In this document: piece by piece, positions 8,701 through 15,800 of the stretch
Layout of the letters: each line of letters opens with the position of its first letter
Position numbering within the stretch: position 1 is the first letter of the stretch
DNA from: Verrucomicrobiota bacterium
Lineage (GTDB): Bacteria > Verrucomicrobiota > Verrucomicrobiia > Limisphaerales > SIBE01
Assembly (NCBI GenBank): GCA_016209525.1
Contig: JACQWK010000576.1
Location: 1-43,399 of the forward strand
DNA length: 43,399 bases
Reading direction: 5' to 3'
The notes under the pieces: generated by a model
What the model saw: the letters and a program-made list of their open reading frames with translations, nothing else
Database searches by the model: none
Told to the model about the DNA's origin: nothing
Position numbers and translations under genes: made by a program

Positions 8701-9890
8701 ACGAGTTGATCGATTTCCGCTACGACGCGACGCTGCATTTTGTTGAGGAGGCCAAGAATATACCGACAGACCTTCCCACGAACCTCAAGATAGACCCCTC
8801 ACGCCATCCCTCTCCCCTTGGAGGGGAGAGGGTGTCGGAAGGACGGGTGAGGGGTGTTTCAGGTGAGGCTTCCGATGGACTGCTGAATCACCCCGAGAGT
8901 GTGCCTGAAAAATCGGACTGGCTGGATTGGCAGGCGATGCCGCCAAGCCTCGAATTGCTTCGCCGGATTCTAGCCGCGCGACAACGCGAATTCCTCGGCG
9001 TCGCCGGAGTGCCGAATGCGCGGCTCAAGGATGCCAATGCAGCGCTCGAATTGATCGCGTCGCGCCGCGATGAGATGACCGCGGGTGAACTCAAGCGGCT
9101 CATTGTCCAACGGCCTTCGGACGCGATTGATCCCGAAGAATTCTGGGTGTTGGGTGACAGTCTGCCCTACGAGGTGGACATCACTTGGTCCTCCGGAAGA
9201 GACGATGGCGCCTATGATGTGGTGTTTAGAAGGATTGGACCCAGGGCTCGACAGGAGTCTCGCCCCACCCTGCGGTTCCTGGAGAGTCAGTCCGGCGACT
9301 TCGGCGACTACACGAACATCCCGCGTCTCCCGAAACCTCTTCAAGATTTGAGTCGCTCGTTGAAAGACCACCTCCGAAGCCGCCTGCCGGAGCACATGAT
9401 CCCCGCAACGATCACCCTTGTGGATGAATTTCCGAAGACCCCAAACGGAAAAATCGACCGCGGCGCGTTGCCGCAGCCGAACACGACACGATCCGGCGCC
9501 GGGAACCGGTGTCAGCACTTTCGGGACGAAGTGGAGAGCAAGATCGCCGCAGTTTTCCAGGAGGCGTTGCAGGCGGAGCATGTGGATCTCGAGGAGAACC
9601 TCTTCGATCTCGGCGTACATTCCCTGCTCGCGATGCAAGTGGCCAATCGACTGCAGCGCGTCCTCGGGCGGCCGGTGCACTTGATTGAGCTGTTTCAATA
9701 CCCGACGGTCCGCACACTGGCTGCTCATTTTAGAGAGAGGGAAGCTCCGAAGCACGCTTCAGATCCAGGCCGAGACCGCGCCAGGAAGCGCCGCGAATCC
9801 GCGCTCCGAAGAATGGAACAGCCGGTGCCGGCTCAGCCGAGGCCAATCCCGGTTGACACAGACAAAGAGTTGATGATGAACCTGAAATGA
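2748..9890 (+). CDS. NRPS, C-A(monooxygenase)(methyltransferase)-PCP
   Basis: This 2380-residue single-module non-ribosomal peptide synthetase is longer than a normal C-A-PCP (about 1050) because its adenylation domain is interrupted twice and the gene carries repeat-derived insertions. Order: condensation domain (about 20-545, motif HHALLDA at 154-160); A domain from about 569 with A3 YTSGSTGKPKG near 799 and A4 Asp844; luciferase-like monooxygenase (about 953-1315); A5 YGPTE at 1516, A7 near 1602; methyltransferase (about 1735-2005); A10 NGKID near 2235; PCP Ser2292 in GVHSLL. Pocket residues read as D-I-L-Q-M-G-F-V-W-K, close to the glycine code (DILQLGLIWK), so Gly or a small residue is inferred. 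The stop overlaps the next start (ATGA at 9887-9890). The start at 2748 has no obvious Shine-Dalgarno. Confidence 0.95.
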   Translation: MRNLDQFGGSACQQPALECSYPASPLQQGMIYHSLSSKQSGVDIVQVVGEFEEDLNLPALEHAWRKVVLRHPILRTSFRWEALDQPLQDVHAQTEVRLEREDWTGLPAHVQRDHLEEWLRKDRRLGFDLQTPPLMRWMAIRVAETRFWFIWSFHHALLDARSFGLVLQEVFQLYDSSCGMNNSESCTSGRPVEPAAFKSGAAVPSNGSEKRCSQVQGHRVPPHPNPLPPGEGTAQAATLSTEEPRPARPRRTVLPLPKGEGRGEGERTIVWSATSPLKEPPSFREYLQWLEKQNSTAAEEFWRQRLKGFTAPTALGLKVDDGSALAVESEARERQIELSAEQTQALRTFARRHELTVSTLVHGAWAILLSRYSGREDVIFGAVRGCRSSNFPGVESVVGLLINTVPMRVHVVPEFPLVAWLKRLREQWAELRAFEHTPLARIQQWSELPPRTPLFGTIINHHPCPWDAALRNGHGASGRRKFTLRTKTNYPLMLDVCGDSRIILKLVYDRSRFSDAAIQCMLDLLRTLLEAMAVHPGQCIGELAARSRPKEKAVLQQDHPAPTAADRTWSVCELVEEQARRQPRTTAIVCGNEELSYGDLWQRVELVAARLKELGVGPEVLVGICVERSAVMVAALLGVLKAGGAFVPLDPSYPCERLRYMLEDSKVTVLLTQEKWKRHLGSADLPTALLDGLMPVDAVDLRQTGSGRPSLPLPSPWPSPQGEGIDIAASGKSVSASFSSRPRTFPPLPAGEGRGEGELLVAPNVSGLSRVFTLTLPLSLKGEGTRFSSSPESLAYVIYTSGSTGKPKGVMVSHRNLANLFAAMDAVIGTEPGVWLAVSRLSFDISILELLWPLAHGFKVVIQPDERLTEETARWTTRRKSVVPPLGGPDRLKPGLQTPGCRPSHGLLNQIEDLHEPPRSGQREEAEVLKSEIQNPKSKMEDRLLTPAPTVQGTDFSLFYFACDESGQTGDKYRLLLEGAKFADQNGFAAIWTPERHFHRFGGLYPNPSLTSAALAMVTRRVQLRAGSVVLPLHHPIRVVEEWSVVDNLSQGRVGISFAPGWHADDFVFAPENFSERRKRLREQIEITRRLWRGESLRCRNGKGDEAEVSVLPRPVQRELPIWVTSAGNPETFRLAGEIGANVLTNLLGQTLDDLAKSIALYREAWRQAGHGPGHGSVSLMLHAFVGDDLEQVRQIVRRPFIEYLKGSTDLIRKANWEFPTFARNAGHNPKPNPPGNLGEAAMEELAAYGFERYFETSGLFGPPDHCLRLVERLKTIGVNEIACLIDFGVEVDTVLASLGRLNEVRQRANAGVLKRPSENGSEVSSRNPQDRPHSLPHHPGPLPWGEGEKSTALRPTEHASLAELRTSSFPLPEGEGQGENSPNKCAHSTLEPTPAPLPGGERTMASRNAAPLLGGVGGGWVHGQGERDIRSPSSADDSRDFAETATDEALTTLIRRHAVTHLQCTPSLAGLLADDPAALDALGNLRKLMMGGEGLPLPLARRLQEKLAGMLFNFYGPTETTVWSTTCRLKTTDPSVSIGRPILNTRVHILDRHLQPVPAGVAGELFIGGEGVARGYLRRPDLTAERFIPDPFRNEPGARLYRTGDLGRHLPDGDIEFVGRCDQQIKIRGHRVELGEIEAVLAEHPAVRGAVVKCWDDGAGSQSLAAYVEPRRSADRIDELKASVAAGVPPAVEPRRLARRKRHRESDTFGRPQPSPGGKMPPSTAGEDARHYGQILDAHRLDATERPFSAWREVWDEIYSQSSSSPDPTFNLLGWRKGHDGSAFSEAEMREWLEQTAGRILALKPKRILEIGCGTGLLLFRIAPYCESYCATDFSERALDYLKRHVQTRGLGNVTMSRRNADDFSEIEPGAFDAVILNSVVQYFPDQDYLLRVLEQAERAVAPGGFIFMGDVRSLRLLKQYRASVELAKAPPTASLRELKESIRRTVEQENELLIAPELFFALKGRWPRLGRVQVQLKRGRHRNELIDFRYDATLHFVEEAKNIPTDLPTNLKIDPSRHPSPLGGERVSEGRVRGVSGEASDGLLNHPESVPEKSDWLDWQAMPPSLELLRRILAARQREFLGVAGVPNARLKDANAALELIASRRDEMTAGELKRLIVQRPSDAIDPEEFWVLGDSLPYEVDITWSSGRDDGAYDVVFRRIGPRARQESRPTLRFLESQSGDFGDYTNIPRLPKPLQDLSRSLKDHLRSRLPEHMIPATITLVDEFPKTPNGKIDRGALPQPNTTRSGAGNRCQHFRDEVESKIAAVFQEALQAEHVDLEENLFDLGVHSLLAMQVANRLQRVLGRPVHLIELFQYPTVRTLAAHFREREAPKHASDPGRDRARKRRESALRRMEQPVPAQPRPIPVDTDKELMMNLK
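2805..4385 (+). other. Condensation domain of NRPS 1, split by a repeat
   Basis: The domain opens with SPLQQGMIYHSL (C1), then RHPILRTSF (C2) and HHALLDA (C3; the usual final Gly is Ala). A 139-base repeat lies between the helix after C3 and the next helix (SFREYLQWLE), a surface loop in known condensation domains. The second half continues with WRQRLKGF and VVGLLINTVPMR (C5-like). A condensation domain at the very start implies an upstream carrier-bound donor, or lipo-initiation. Confidence 0.9.
3407..3545. repeat. R1 repeat in frame in the C domain of NRPS 1
   Basis: This is a full R1 element: a left arm around CCCTCACCCTAACCCTCTCC and a right arm around GAGAGGGCCGGGGTGAGGG, with a variable centre. 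It is translated without stops as PHPNPLPPGEG ... LPLPKGEGRGEGE. Confidence 0.9.
4881..5021. repeat. R1 repeat in frame upstream of A3 of NRPS 1
   Basis: A full R1 element translated to SPWPSPQGEG ... FPPLPAGEGRGEGE. The left arm is in a different phase from other copies, but a one-base-shorter loop restores the GEG phase. Confidence 0.88.
5062..5103. repeat. R1 half-element directly before A3 of NRPS 1
   Basis: Only the left arm and hairpin are present (CACCCTGCCCCTCTCCCTC then AAGGGAGAGGG), translated as LTLPLSLKGEG. It lies 25 bases before LAYVIYTSGSTG. Confidence 0.82.
5388..5602. repeat. Two repeats before the monooxygenase domain
   Basis: Positions 5388-5440 form a GTGGTCCCGCC ... GCCGGGACTAC palindromic element. 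Positions about 5516-5602 form an R2 element translated to REEAEVLKSEIQNPKSKM then EDRLLTPAP. Together they join A4 of the adenylation domain to the monooxygenase. Confidence 0.82.
5605..6690 (+). other. Luciferase-like monooxygenase domain inside the A domain of NRPS 1
   Basis: About 360 residues starting at TDFSLFYFACDESG match the flavin-dependent monooxygenase family fused into natural-product synthetases (MupA/Atu3671 type, from memory). Recognisable segments are FAAIWTPERHFHRFGG, RAGSVVLPLHHPIRVVEEW, DNLSQGRVGISFAPGWH and LPIWVTSAGNPETF. It lies between A4 (SFDIS) and A5 (YGPTE), the position I recall for the oxidising insert in the myxothiazol enzyme MtaG, where oxidation of a glycine leads to a terminal amide. 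Repeat-derived sequence borders it on both sides (5388-5602 and 6755-7016). Confidence 0.9.
6755..6887. repeat. R1 repeat after the monooxygenase domain
   Basis: A full R1 element translated to HHPGPLPWGEGEK ... SFPLPEGEGQGEN. Confidence 0.88.
6921..7016. repeat. R1-like GGGAGGGG palindrome
   Basis: A related palindrome with arms ACCCCTCCCGGGAGGGGA and CCCCTCCTGGGAGGGGTC, translated as APLPGGERTM ... APLLGGVGGG. It lies just before the A domain resumes. Confidence 0.82.
7797..7946. repeat. R4 repeats before the methyltransferase of NRPS 1
   Basis: Two elements of the GGCGGGCGTCCCGCCTGCC family in opposite orientation: 7797-7862, and about 7892-7946 (GGCGGCAAGATGCCGCCCTC). Relatives lie between genes at 808-860 and 31812-31870. 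Both are in frame. Confidence 0.82.
7950..8770 (+). other. SAM methyltransferase domain inside the A domain of NRPS 1
   Basis: The domain has the SAM-binding motif ILEIGCGTGLLLFRIAP near residue 1809, followed by CATDFSERALDYL, LNSVVQYFPDQDYL and APGGFIFMGDVRSL. Its place between A8 (IKIRGHRVELGEIE) and A10 (NGKIDR) is that of N-methyltransferases in NRPSs, so N-methylation of the bound amino acid is the default inference. Repeats lie on both sides (7797-7946 and 8795-8865). Confidence 0.9.
8795..8865. repeat. R1-related repeat after the methyltransferase of NRPS 1
   Basis: An element with CTCTCCCCTTGGAGGGGAGAG and a GGACGGGTGAGGGGTGT tail, translated as RHPSPLGGERVSEGRVRG. It shares its right end with sequence at 230-262. 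Confidence 0.82.
9240..9272. repeat. Partial R5 repeat in NRPS 1
   Basis: GGCTCGACAGGAGTCTCGCC and following bases match the right end of the R5 elements at 12555-12662 and 37728-37835, differing by one base over the core. It is translated in frame between the methyltransferase and A10. Confidence 0.7.
9520..9740 (+). other. Peptidyl carrier domain of NRPS 1
   Basis: The motif LFDLGVHSLLAMQ carries the phosphopantetheine Ser at residue 2292; the usual GGHS is GVHS here. It is followed by a basic Arg/Lys-rich tail of about 50 residues that could act as a docking segment (inference). Confidence 0.85.
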
Positions 9891-12800
9891 AAAGTTCGAC
9901 CGACATCGCCGTGATTGGCATGGCTTGCCGGTTTCCCGGCGCCGCGGATCTGGAATCGTACTGGACAAATCTGCGGCGCGGCCTCGAGTCGATCCGATTC
10001 TTCACGACGGAGGAATTGAAGGCCGCCGGAGAAAATCCCGAACGCCTGGCCCAGGCAGCTTACGTTCCCGCCGCCGGTGTGCTCTCGGACATCGATCGGT
10101 TTGATGCCGCATTTTTCGGGATGAGCCCAAGAGACGCGGCCATCATGGACCCGCAACATCGCTTGTTCTTGGAGTGCGCCTGGCATGCCTTGGAGCACGC
10201 TGGGTACGATCCTCACCGATACCCGGGCGCGGTCGGCGTGTACGCCGGTTCCGGCATGAATTCCTACATGATGCACCATTTGACGCGGCACCCAGACTTG
10301 ATGGCCTCGGTCGGGGAGTGGCTCATCCGGCACACGGGAAACGACAAAGATTTCCTGGCCACACGCGCGTCGTATGAATTCGATCTCAAGGGACCCAGCC
10401 TCAATATTCAAACGGCGTGTTCCAGTTCGCTGGTCGCCATCCACCTGGCGTGCCAAGGAATTCTGGGCGGCGAGTGCGACATGGCGCTGGCCGGCGGCGT
10501 GAATGTCATTCTTCCGCATCATCGAGGCTATGTCCACGCGCCGGGCGAAATCCTGTCCGCCGACGGCCATTGCCGCGCCTTCGACGCCGAGGCGACGGGC
10601 ACGGTCTTCGGGAGCGGGGTTGGGATTGTCGTCCTGAAACCTCTGCCGGAGGCGGTGGCAGACCGAGACACGATCTATGCCGTCATCAAAGGGTCCGCGA
10701 TCAACAATGACGGCTCCCGCAAGGCGGGTTATATGGCGCCGAGTGTGGATCGGCAGGCTGATGTGATATCGGAGGCGCTGGAGGTCGCCGGAGTGAACCC
10801 GGAGTCCGTGACCTATGTTGAGGCTCACGGCACGGGCACGGTCGTCGGCGACCCGATTGAAATCGCTGCGCTCACGCAAGCTTTTCGGCGGTGGACACCG
10901 TCCAAGCAATTCTGCGCCATTGGCTCGGTAAAGACGAACATCGGACATTTGGGCGAAGCGGCTGGAGTGGCGGGCTTCATCAAGTCGGTGCAAGCTCTGC
11001 ATCGAGGAGAATTGCCCCCCAGCCTGCACTTCAACGAAAGCAATCCTCAGATTGATTTCGCAGACACCCCATTCTTCGTGAACACCTCACTGCGAGAGTG
11101 GAAGACAGAAACGGGGCCGCGCCGCGCGGGTCTCACGGCTTTGGGGGTGGGAGGCACCAACGCGCACGTGATTCTTGAAGAAGCGCCAGCGGCGGCGCCT
11201 TCCGGACCTTCGCGATCTCGCCACTTGCTGGTGCTCTCGGCCCGAAGTCAAACCGCTCTGGAAACCGCGGCTCAAAACCTGGCCGAACACCTGAAAGCTC
11301 ATCCCGACCTAAACTTGGCGGATGTGGCCTACACCTTGGCCGTCGGCCGAAAGGCATTTGAGCACCGGTGGATGCTGGTTGTTTCTTTTCCCGCGGACTT
11401 CCTAGCATCCGAGCAGGTCGAGAAACGGTTTGATAATGTGGGGCAGGCTTCCAGCCTCCCGGTTGACGAGTCATCCTTGTCCCGTGGCTCAGGCAGCAAG
11501 AGGCCGCCTGAAGCGTCAGGCCGGGAGCCTGCCCCAAATTCTCCGGCGTGTTTTGAGGAAAGGTTGACGGGCCCGATCACCGGAGTCGCCGATGAAAAGA
11601 AGCCTTCTGTCGTATTCATGTTTCCCGGACAGGGCTCTCAATTCATCAACATGGGCCGGGCGCTCTATCTTGAGGAACGTGTTTTCCGTGAGGAAGTAGA
11701 TCGTGCCGCGCGGCTGCTGGAGCCGCGCTTGCACTGTGACTTGCGAGAGATTCTCTACCCCGCAACGGGCAGCGAACGAGACGCCCGGAAAAAACTGGAC
11801 CAGACCGCGGTGACACAGCCGGCGCTGTTCGTCGTCGAGTATGCGCTGGCCCGGATGTGGATGAATTGGGGAATCCAACCCCGCGCACTCATTGGCCACA
11901 GCATCGGAGAGTACGTGGCGGCGTGCTTGGCCGGGGTCCTCTCGTTCACAGATGCTTTGGCGCTGGTGGCTGCGCGAGGGCGGCTGATGCAGCAGTTGCC
12001 GCCCGGCGCCATGCTGGCGGTGCCTCTTCCCGAACTCGCGGTTCGCGACCTCCTAGCGACACTCGCGGCAAACTCTGCCGGCACACATCTGTGCCTGGCT
12101 GCCGTGAACGCACGCGCTTCGTGCGTCGTCGCGGGTCCGGCCGATGAGATCGCCGTCTTGGAAGACAGCTTGTCTGCGAGCAAGGTTGCCTGCCGCCGGT
12201 TGAAAACGTCTCACGCGTTTCATTCCTCAATGACAGAACCGATTCTCCGCGACTATGCGGACGAAGTCGCAAAAGTCTCCCTTCACGCGCCTGAGTTGCC
12301 CGTCATCTCGAATCTCACAGGCGATTGGTTGACGGCGGTGGAAGCCGTGGATCCGGCATATTGGGTCCAGCATACGCGGCAAACGGTGCGCTTCTTGGAC
12401 GGCCTTCAAATCCTGGTGCGCGGCGAAAAGCGAGTGTTCCTGGAAGTCGGGCCGGGCCGAACCCTAAGCAGTTTTGTCCGCCAAGCCGGCCAATCCGGAT
12501 TCGGAGCGCTCACGCTCCAATCCCTGGGCCAAAGCGCCGAAGGCCGGCCACGAACCGCAGCGCGACGCGACGGCATCCAAACTCGGCGGGGCGAGACTCC
12601 TCTGGAGCCCTGGCATGGTTTCGCGCAAAGAAGTCAGGGCTCGACGGGAGTCTCGCCCCACACAGCTCCGGACGATGATCTTGGCCAGGCGCTGACGGCG
12701 CTCGGCCACTTGTGGATCAAGGGGGCACCGGTGGACTGGCAAATCTTTTATGGCGGCGAACAGAGACGACGCGTTCCGTTGCCGGCTTACCCGTTCGAGC

Positions 12801-15800
12801 GGCAAAGATATTGGATCGATCCGCCAAAGGCCGGTTCGGAGACGAGTCATGCTCGGCGGCTGGAAGGCAAAAAGCCGGATATCGCCGATTGGTTCTATTT
12901 GCCTTCCTGGAGGAAGTCTCTGCCCCCCACTTCCGAAAACAGGTCTTCGTTGGAAGCGGCCGCTGACGTGAGCGCGGTAGGGACGGCGCGCTGCGCCGTC
13001 TGCGCCGCGTCGAGCGGCGCTACAAAGGAAAGTTCCGACGCTGCTTCGACAGGACCGGTTCCGCCCGCTGTAACGCGGGCGGGGACATCGCAGCGCGATG
13101 TCCCTACCACGCTCGACACACATGAAGCAACGACTCAGGGGAGGTTTTCTCCCTCTTCCTGGTGCGTCTTCGTGGACGAGTTTGGGTTCGGAGCCAGGCT
13201 GGCCGCTCGGCTTGCTCGTCCCAGAGAACCCGCAACCGAACGCGCCGTCCAGTTGGAGCTTTCGCGGCCCGGCGACATCTCGAACTTGGTTATTCGACCG
13301 CTGGAAAGGCGGGAACCAGGAGCAGACGAGGTTGAGATTCAGGTCCACGCCGCCGGTCTGAACTTCAAAGATGTGCTGATCACGCTGGGTCTGCCCCACG
13401 AATCAGGTGCGCGGAACGGAACGCCGACGCTCGGCATCGAATGCGCCGGCACCATCACGCGCGTGGGCCAAAATGTGACGGGTCTCCGCGTTGGGGACGG
13501 AGTCGTCGCGGCTGGGACAGGAAGTTTCCAGAGCTTTGTGACGCGCCCGGCGTCGTTGGTATTGCCCAAGCCTCCCGCGCTCAGCTTCGAAGAGGCAGCC
13601 ACGATTCCAGGCGCATTTGTCACGGCCTATTACGCGCTTTGCCACGTGGCGGGATTGGGCGAGGGCGAACGGGTTTTGATTCATGCCGCGAGCGGGGGCG
13701 TTGGGCTTGCCGCCATACAGATTGCCCGTCAACTCGGCGCGGAAATCTACGCCACGGTCGGATCGCCGGAGAAAACCTCATTCTTAAGGAGGCTCGGTCT
13801 TGAGCACATTTTCAACTCCCGCTCCCTGGACTTTGCCGATGAGATCATGCGCCAGACCAGCGGCCATGGCGTCGATGTGGTGCTGAATTCGTTAACGGGT
13901 GAATCGATTTCAAGGAGTCTTGGCATTCTTCGCCTCGGGGGCCGGTTTTTGGAACTAGGCAAGCGAGAAATTCTGGCGGAGAGCGGCGGCGCCTTGACAC
14001 CGTTGAATGATGGCCGGCTCTACGCCGCAATCGACCTTGACGAAGTCTGCCGGACGCGGCCCGCTTTTTACCGGCTGCTGCTGCAAAAGGTGCTTCGACA
14101 GATGGAGGAGGGCGCTCTGCAACCGTTGCCGGCTCGCGTGTTCGCCATTGCTGAGGCCCCGGAGGCGTTTCGCCTCATGGCGCAAGCCAAGCATATTGGA
14201 AAAGTGGTCTTATGCTTTCAGCCAAAGCACGACACCGTTGTCACCGTTTCCAGCGGCGCCCAATTCCGAAGAATCTCTTCGACCCGCTTCGAAATCAACC
14301 CGGCGCAACCGGAGGACTACCATTCGCTGGTTCGAGATCTCTTCTCCGCGGGAAGGGCGCCGGACCGAGTGGTTCATTTGTGGACCCTGACAAAACCGGG
14401 GCATCCCACCCTTCTGACTGAGAATTCCTCGTCCTGTCGCCGCCGAGGTGACGAGGCTCTCGCTCAAGAATCTCAAATCTCAAATCCGAAGCCTCAAATT
14501 CCCGAACGCCGCCTTACGTCGGCGGCTGCAATTGAGCAGACAGCCTCCCAGGCTGCCCTCGATGGCTTGGACCGCGCGCTCGATCGCGGCTTGTTCAGCT
14601 TGATCTACTTCTCTCAAGCTTGGGGAAAGGAAGCTCACGATTACCCGCTTGAGATCGACGCCGTATCGAATCACTTGTGCGGAGTCGCCGGCGAAATGAT
14701 CTTGGATCCGGCCAAAGCAACGCTGTTCGGCGCCAGCAACGTCATTCCGCGCGAGTTTCCCGGAGTGACCTGCAGGTGCATCGATGTCCAACTGGAGAAT
14801 CTATTGGACAACACAGGGCAGGCTTCCAGCCTTCCCCCAGACAGGCTGTCTGCACGGCGTTCTCCGACCTGGTTCGATCCTGACCGCCGAGAGACTCCTC
14901 TGGATCAACTCGTGAACGAGCTTCGATGCGGCGCAACTGAAGCAAGGGTTGCCTACCGCGGACGAGATCGCTGGGTGCGGACCTTTGAGCCGGTTAAGAT
15001 CAACCATCGGCCTGATCCCAAGGACCATTTGAGACCCGGAGGCGTTTACCTGATTACCGGAGGATTGGGCGGAATTGGTCTCGCCCTCGCTGAGGACCTG
15101 GCGAAAGCTGTGTCTGCCAGGTTGATCTTGACCGGCCGTTCTCAGTTCCCAGCGGCAAACGAGTGGGAGGGGTGGCTGGCTTCTCACTCGGAGGATGACC
15201 CCGTCAGCCGAAAAATCAGAAAACTCAGAGCCCTCCAGGAGACGGGCGCTGAAGTCTTGGCCGCCACTGCCGACGTGGGCGATCCTATCCAAATGGAGCC
15301 GCTGATCGCTCAGGCACTGGCAAGATTTGGAGCCATCCACGGAGTGATCCACGCCGCCGGCGTCAACGACGACAGGATCATTCAACTGAAGTCCAAAGCC
15401 GCGGTCGAAGCCGTTTTGCGTCCCAAGTTGCGAGGCACGCTGGTTTTGGAGGCGCTGGTTCCTAAAGAGAATCTGGATTTCTTCATTCTCTTCTCGTCCG
15501 TGAGTTCGCTCGTCGGACTGGCGGGCCAAGCGGACTACTCCGCCGCGAACGCTTTTCTCGATGCTTACGCCCAGCAGAGGAACTCCGCCGGCGGTGTTTG
15601 GACTGCCTCCATCAATTGGGGGCCGTGGAGCGAAGTGGGAATGGCCTTCGAGGCCGCCCACGGCAGGGTCCTTTCTGCGCCGCATCCGAAGCCGGAGAGC
15701 GAGATTCGATTTCTTGCTCCACTCCCCGTCCCTCTCCTCCCTTTGCAGGGAAGTGAGGGAGAGCCATCCGTCGTCGCTGGAATAACCGGGCGAGAGAGAT

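Larger units (their letters stand above)
9905..12830 (+). other. Ketosynthase and acyltransferase domains
   Basis: The KS spans about 7-430 with TACSSSL, EAHGTGT and KTNIGHLGEAAG intact, so it should be active. The KS-AT linker carries a repeat at 11439-11536. The AT starts at VVFMFPGQGSQ and has GHSIGEYVAA and SHAFHSSM; HAFH and the GHSIGE form point to malonyl-CoA. The post-AT linker ends with VPLPAYPFERQRYW and carries a repeat at about 12555-12662. Confidence 0.93.
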
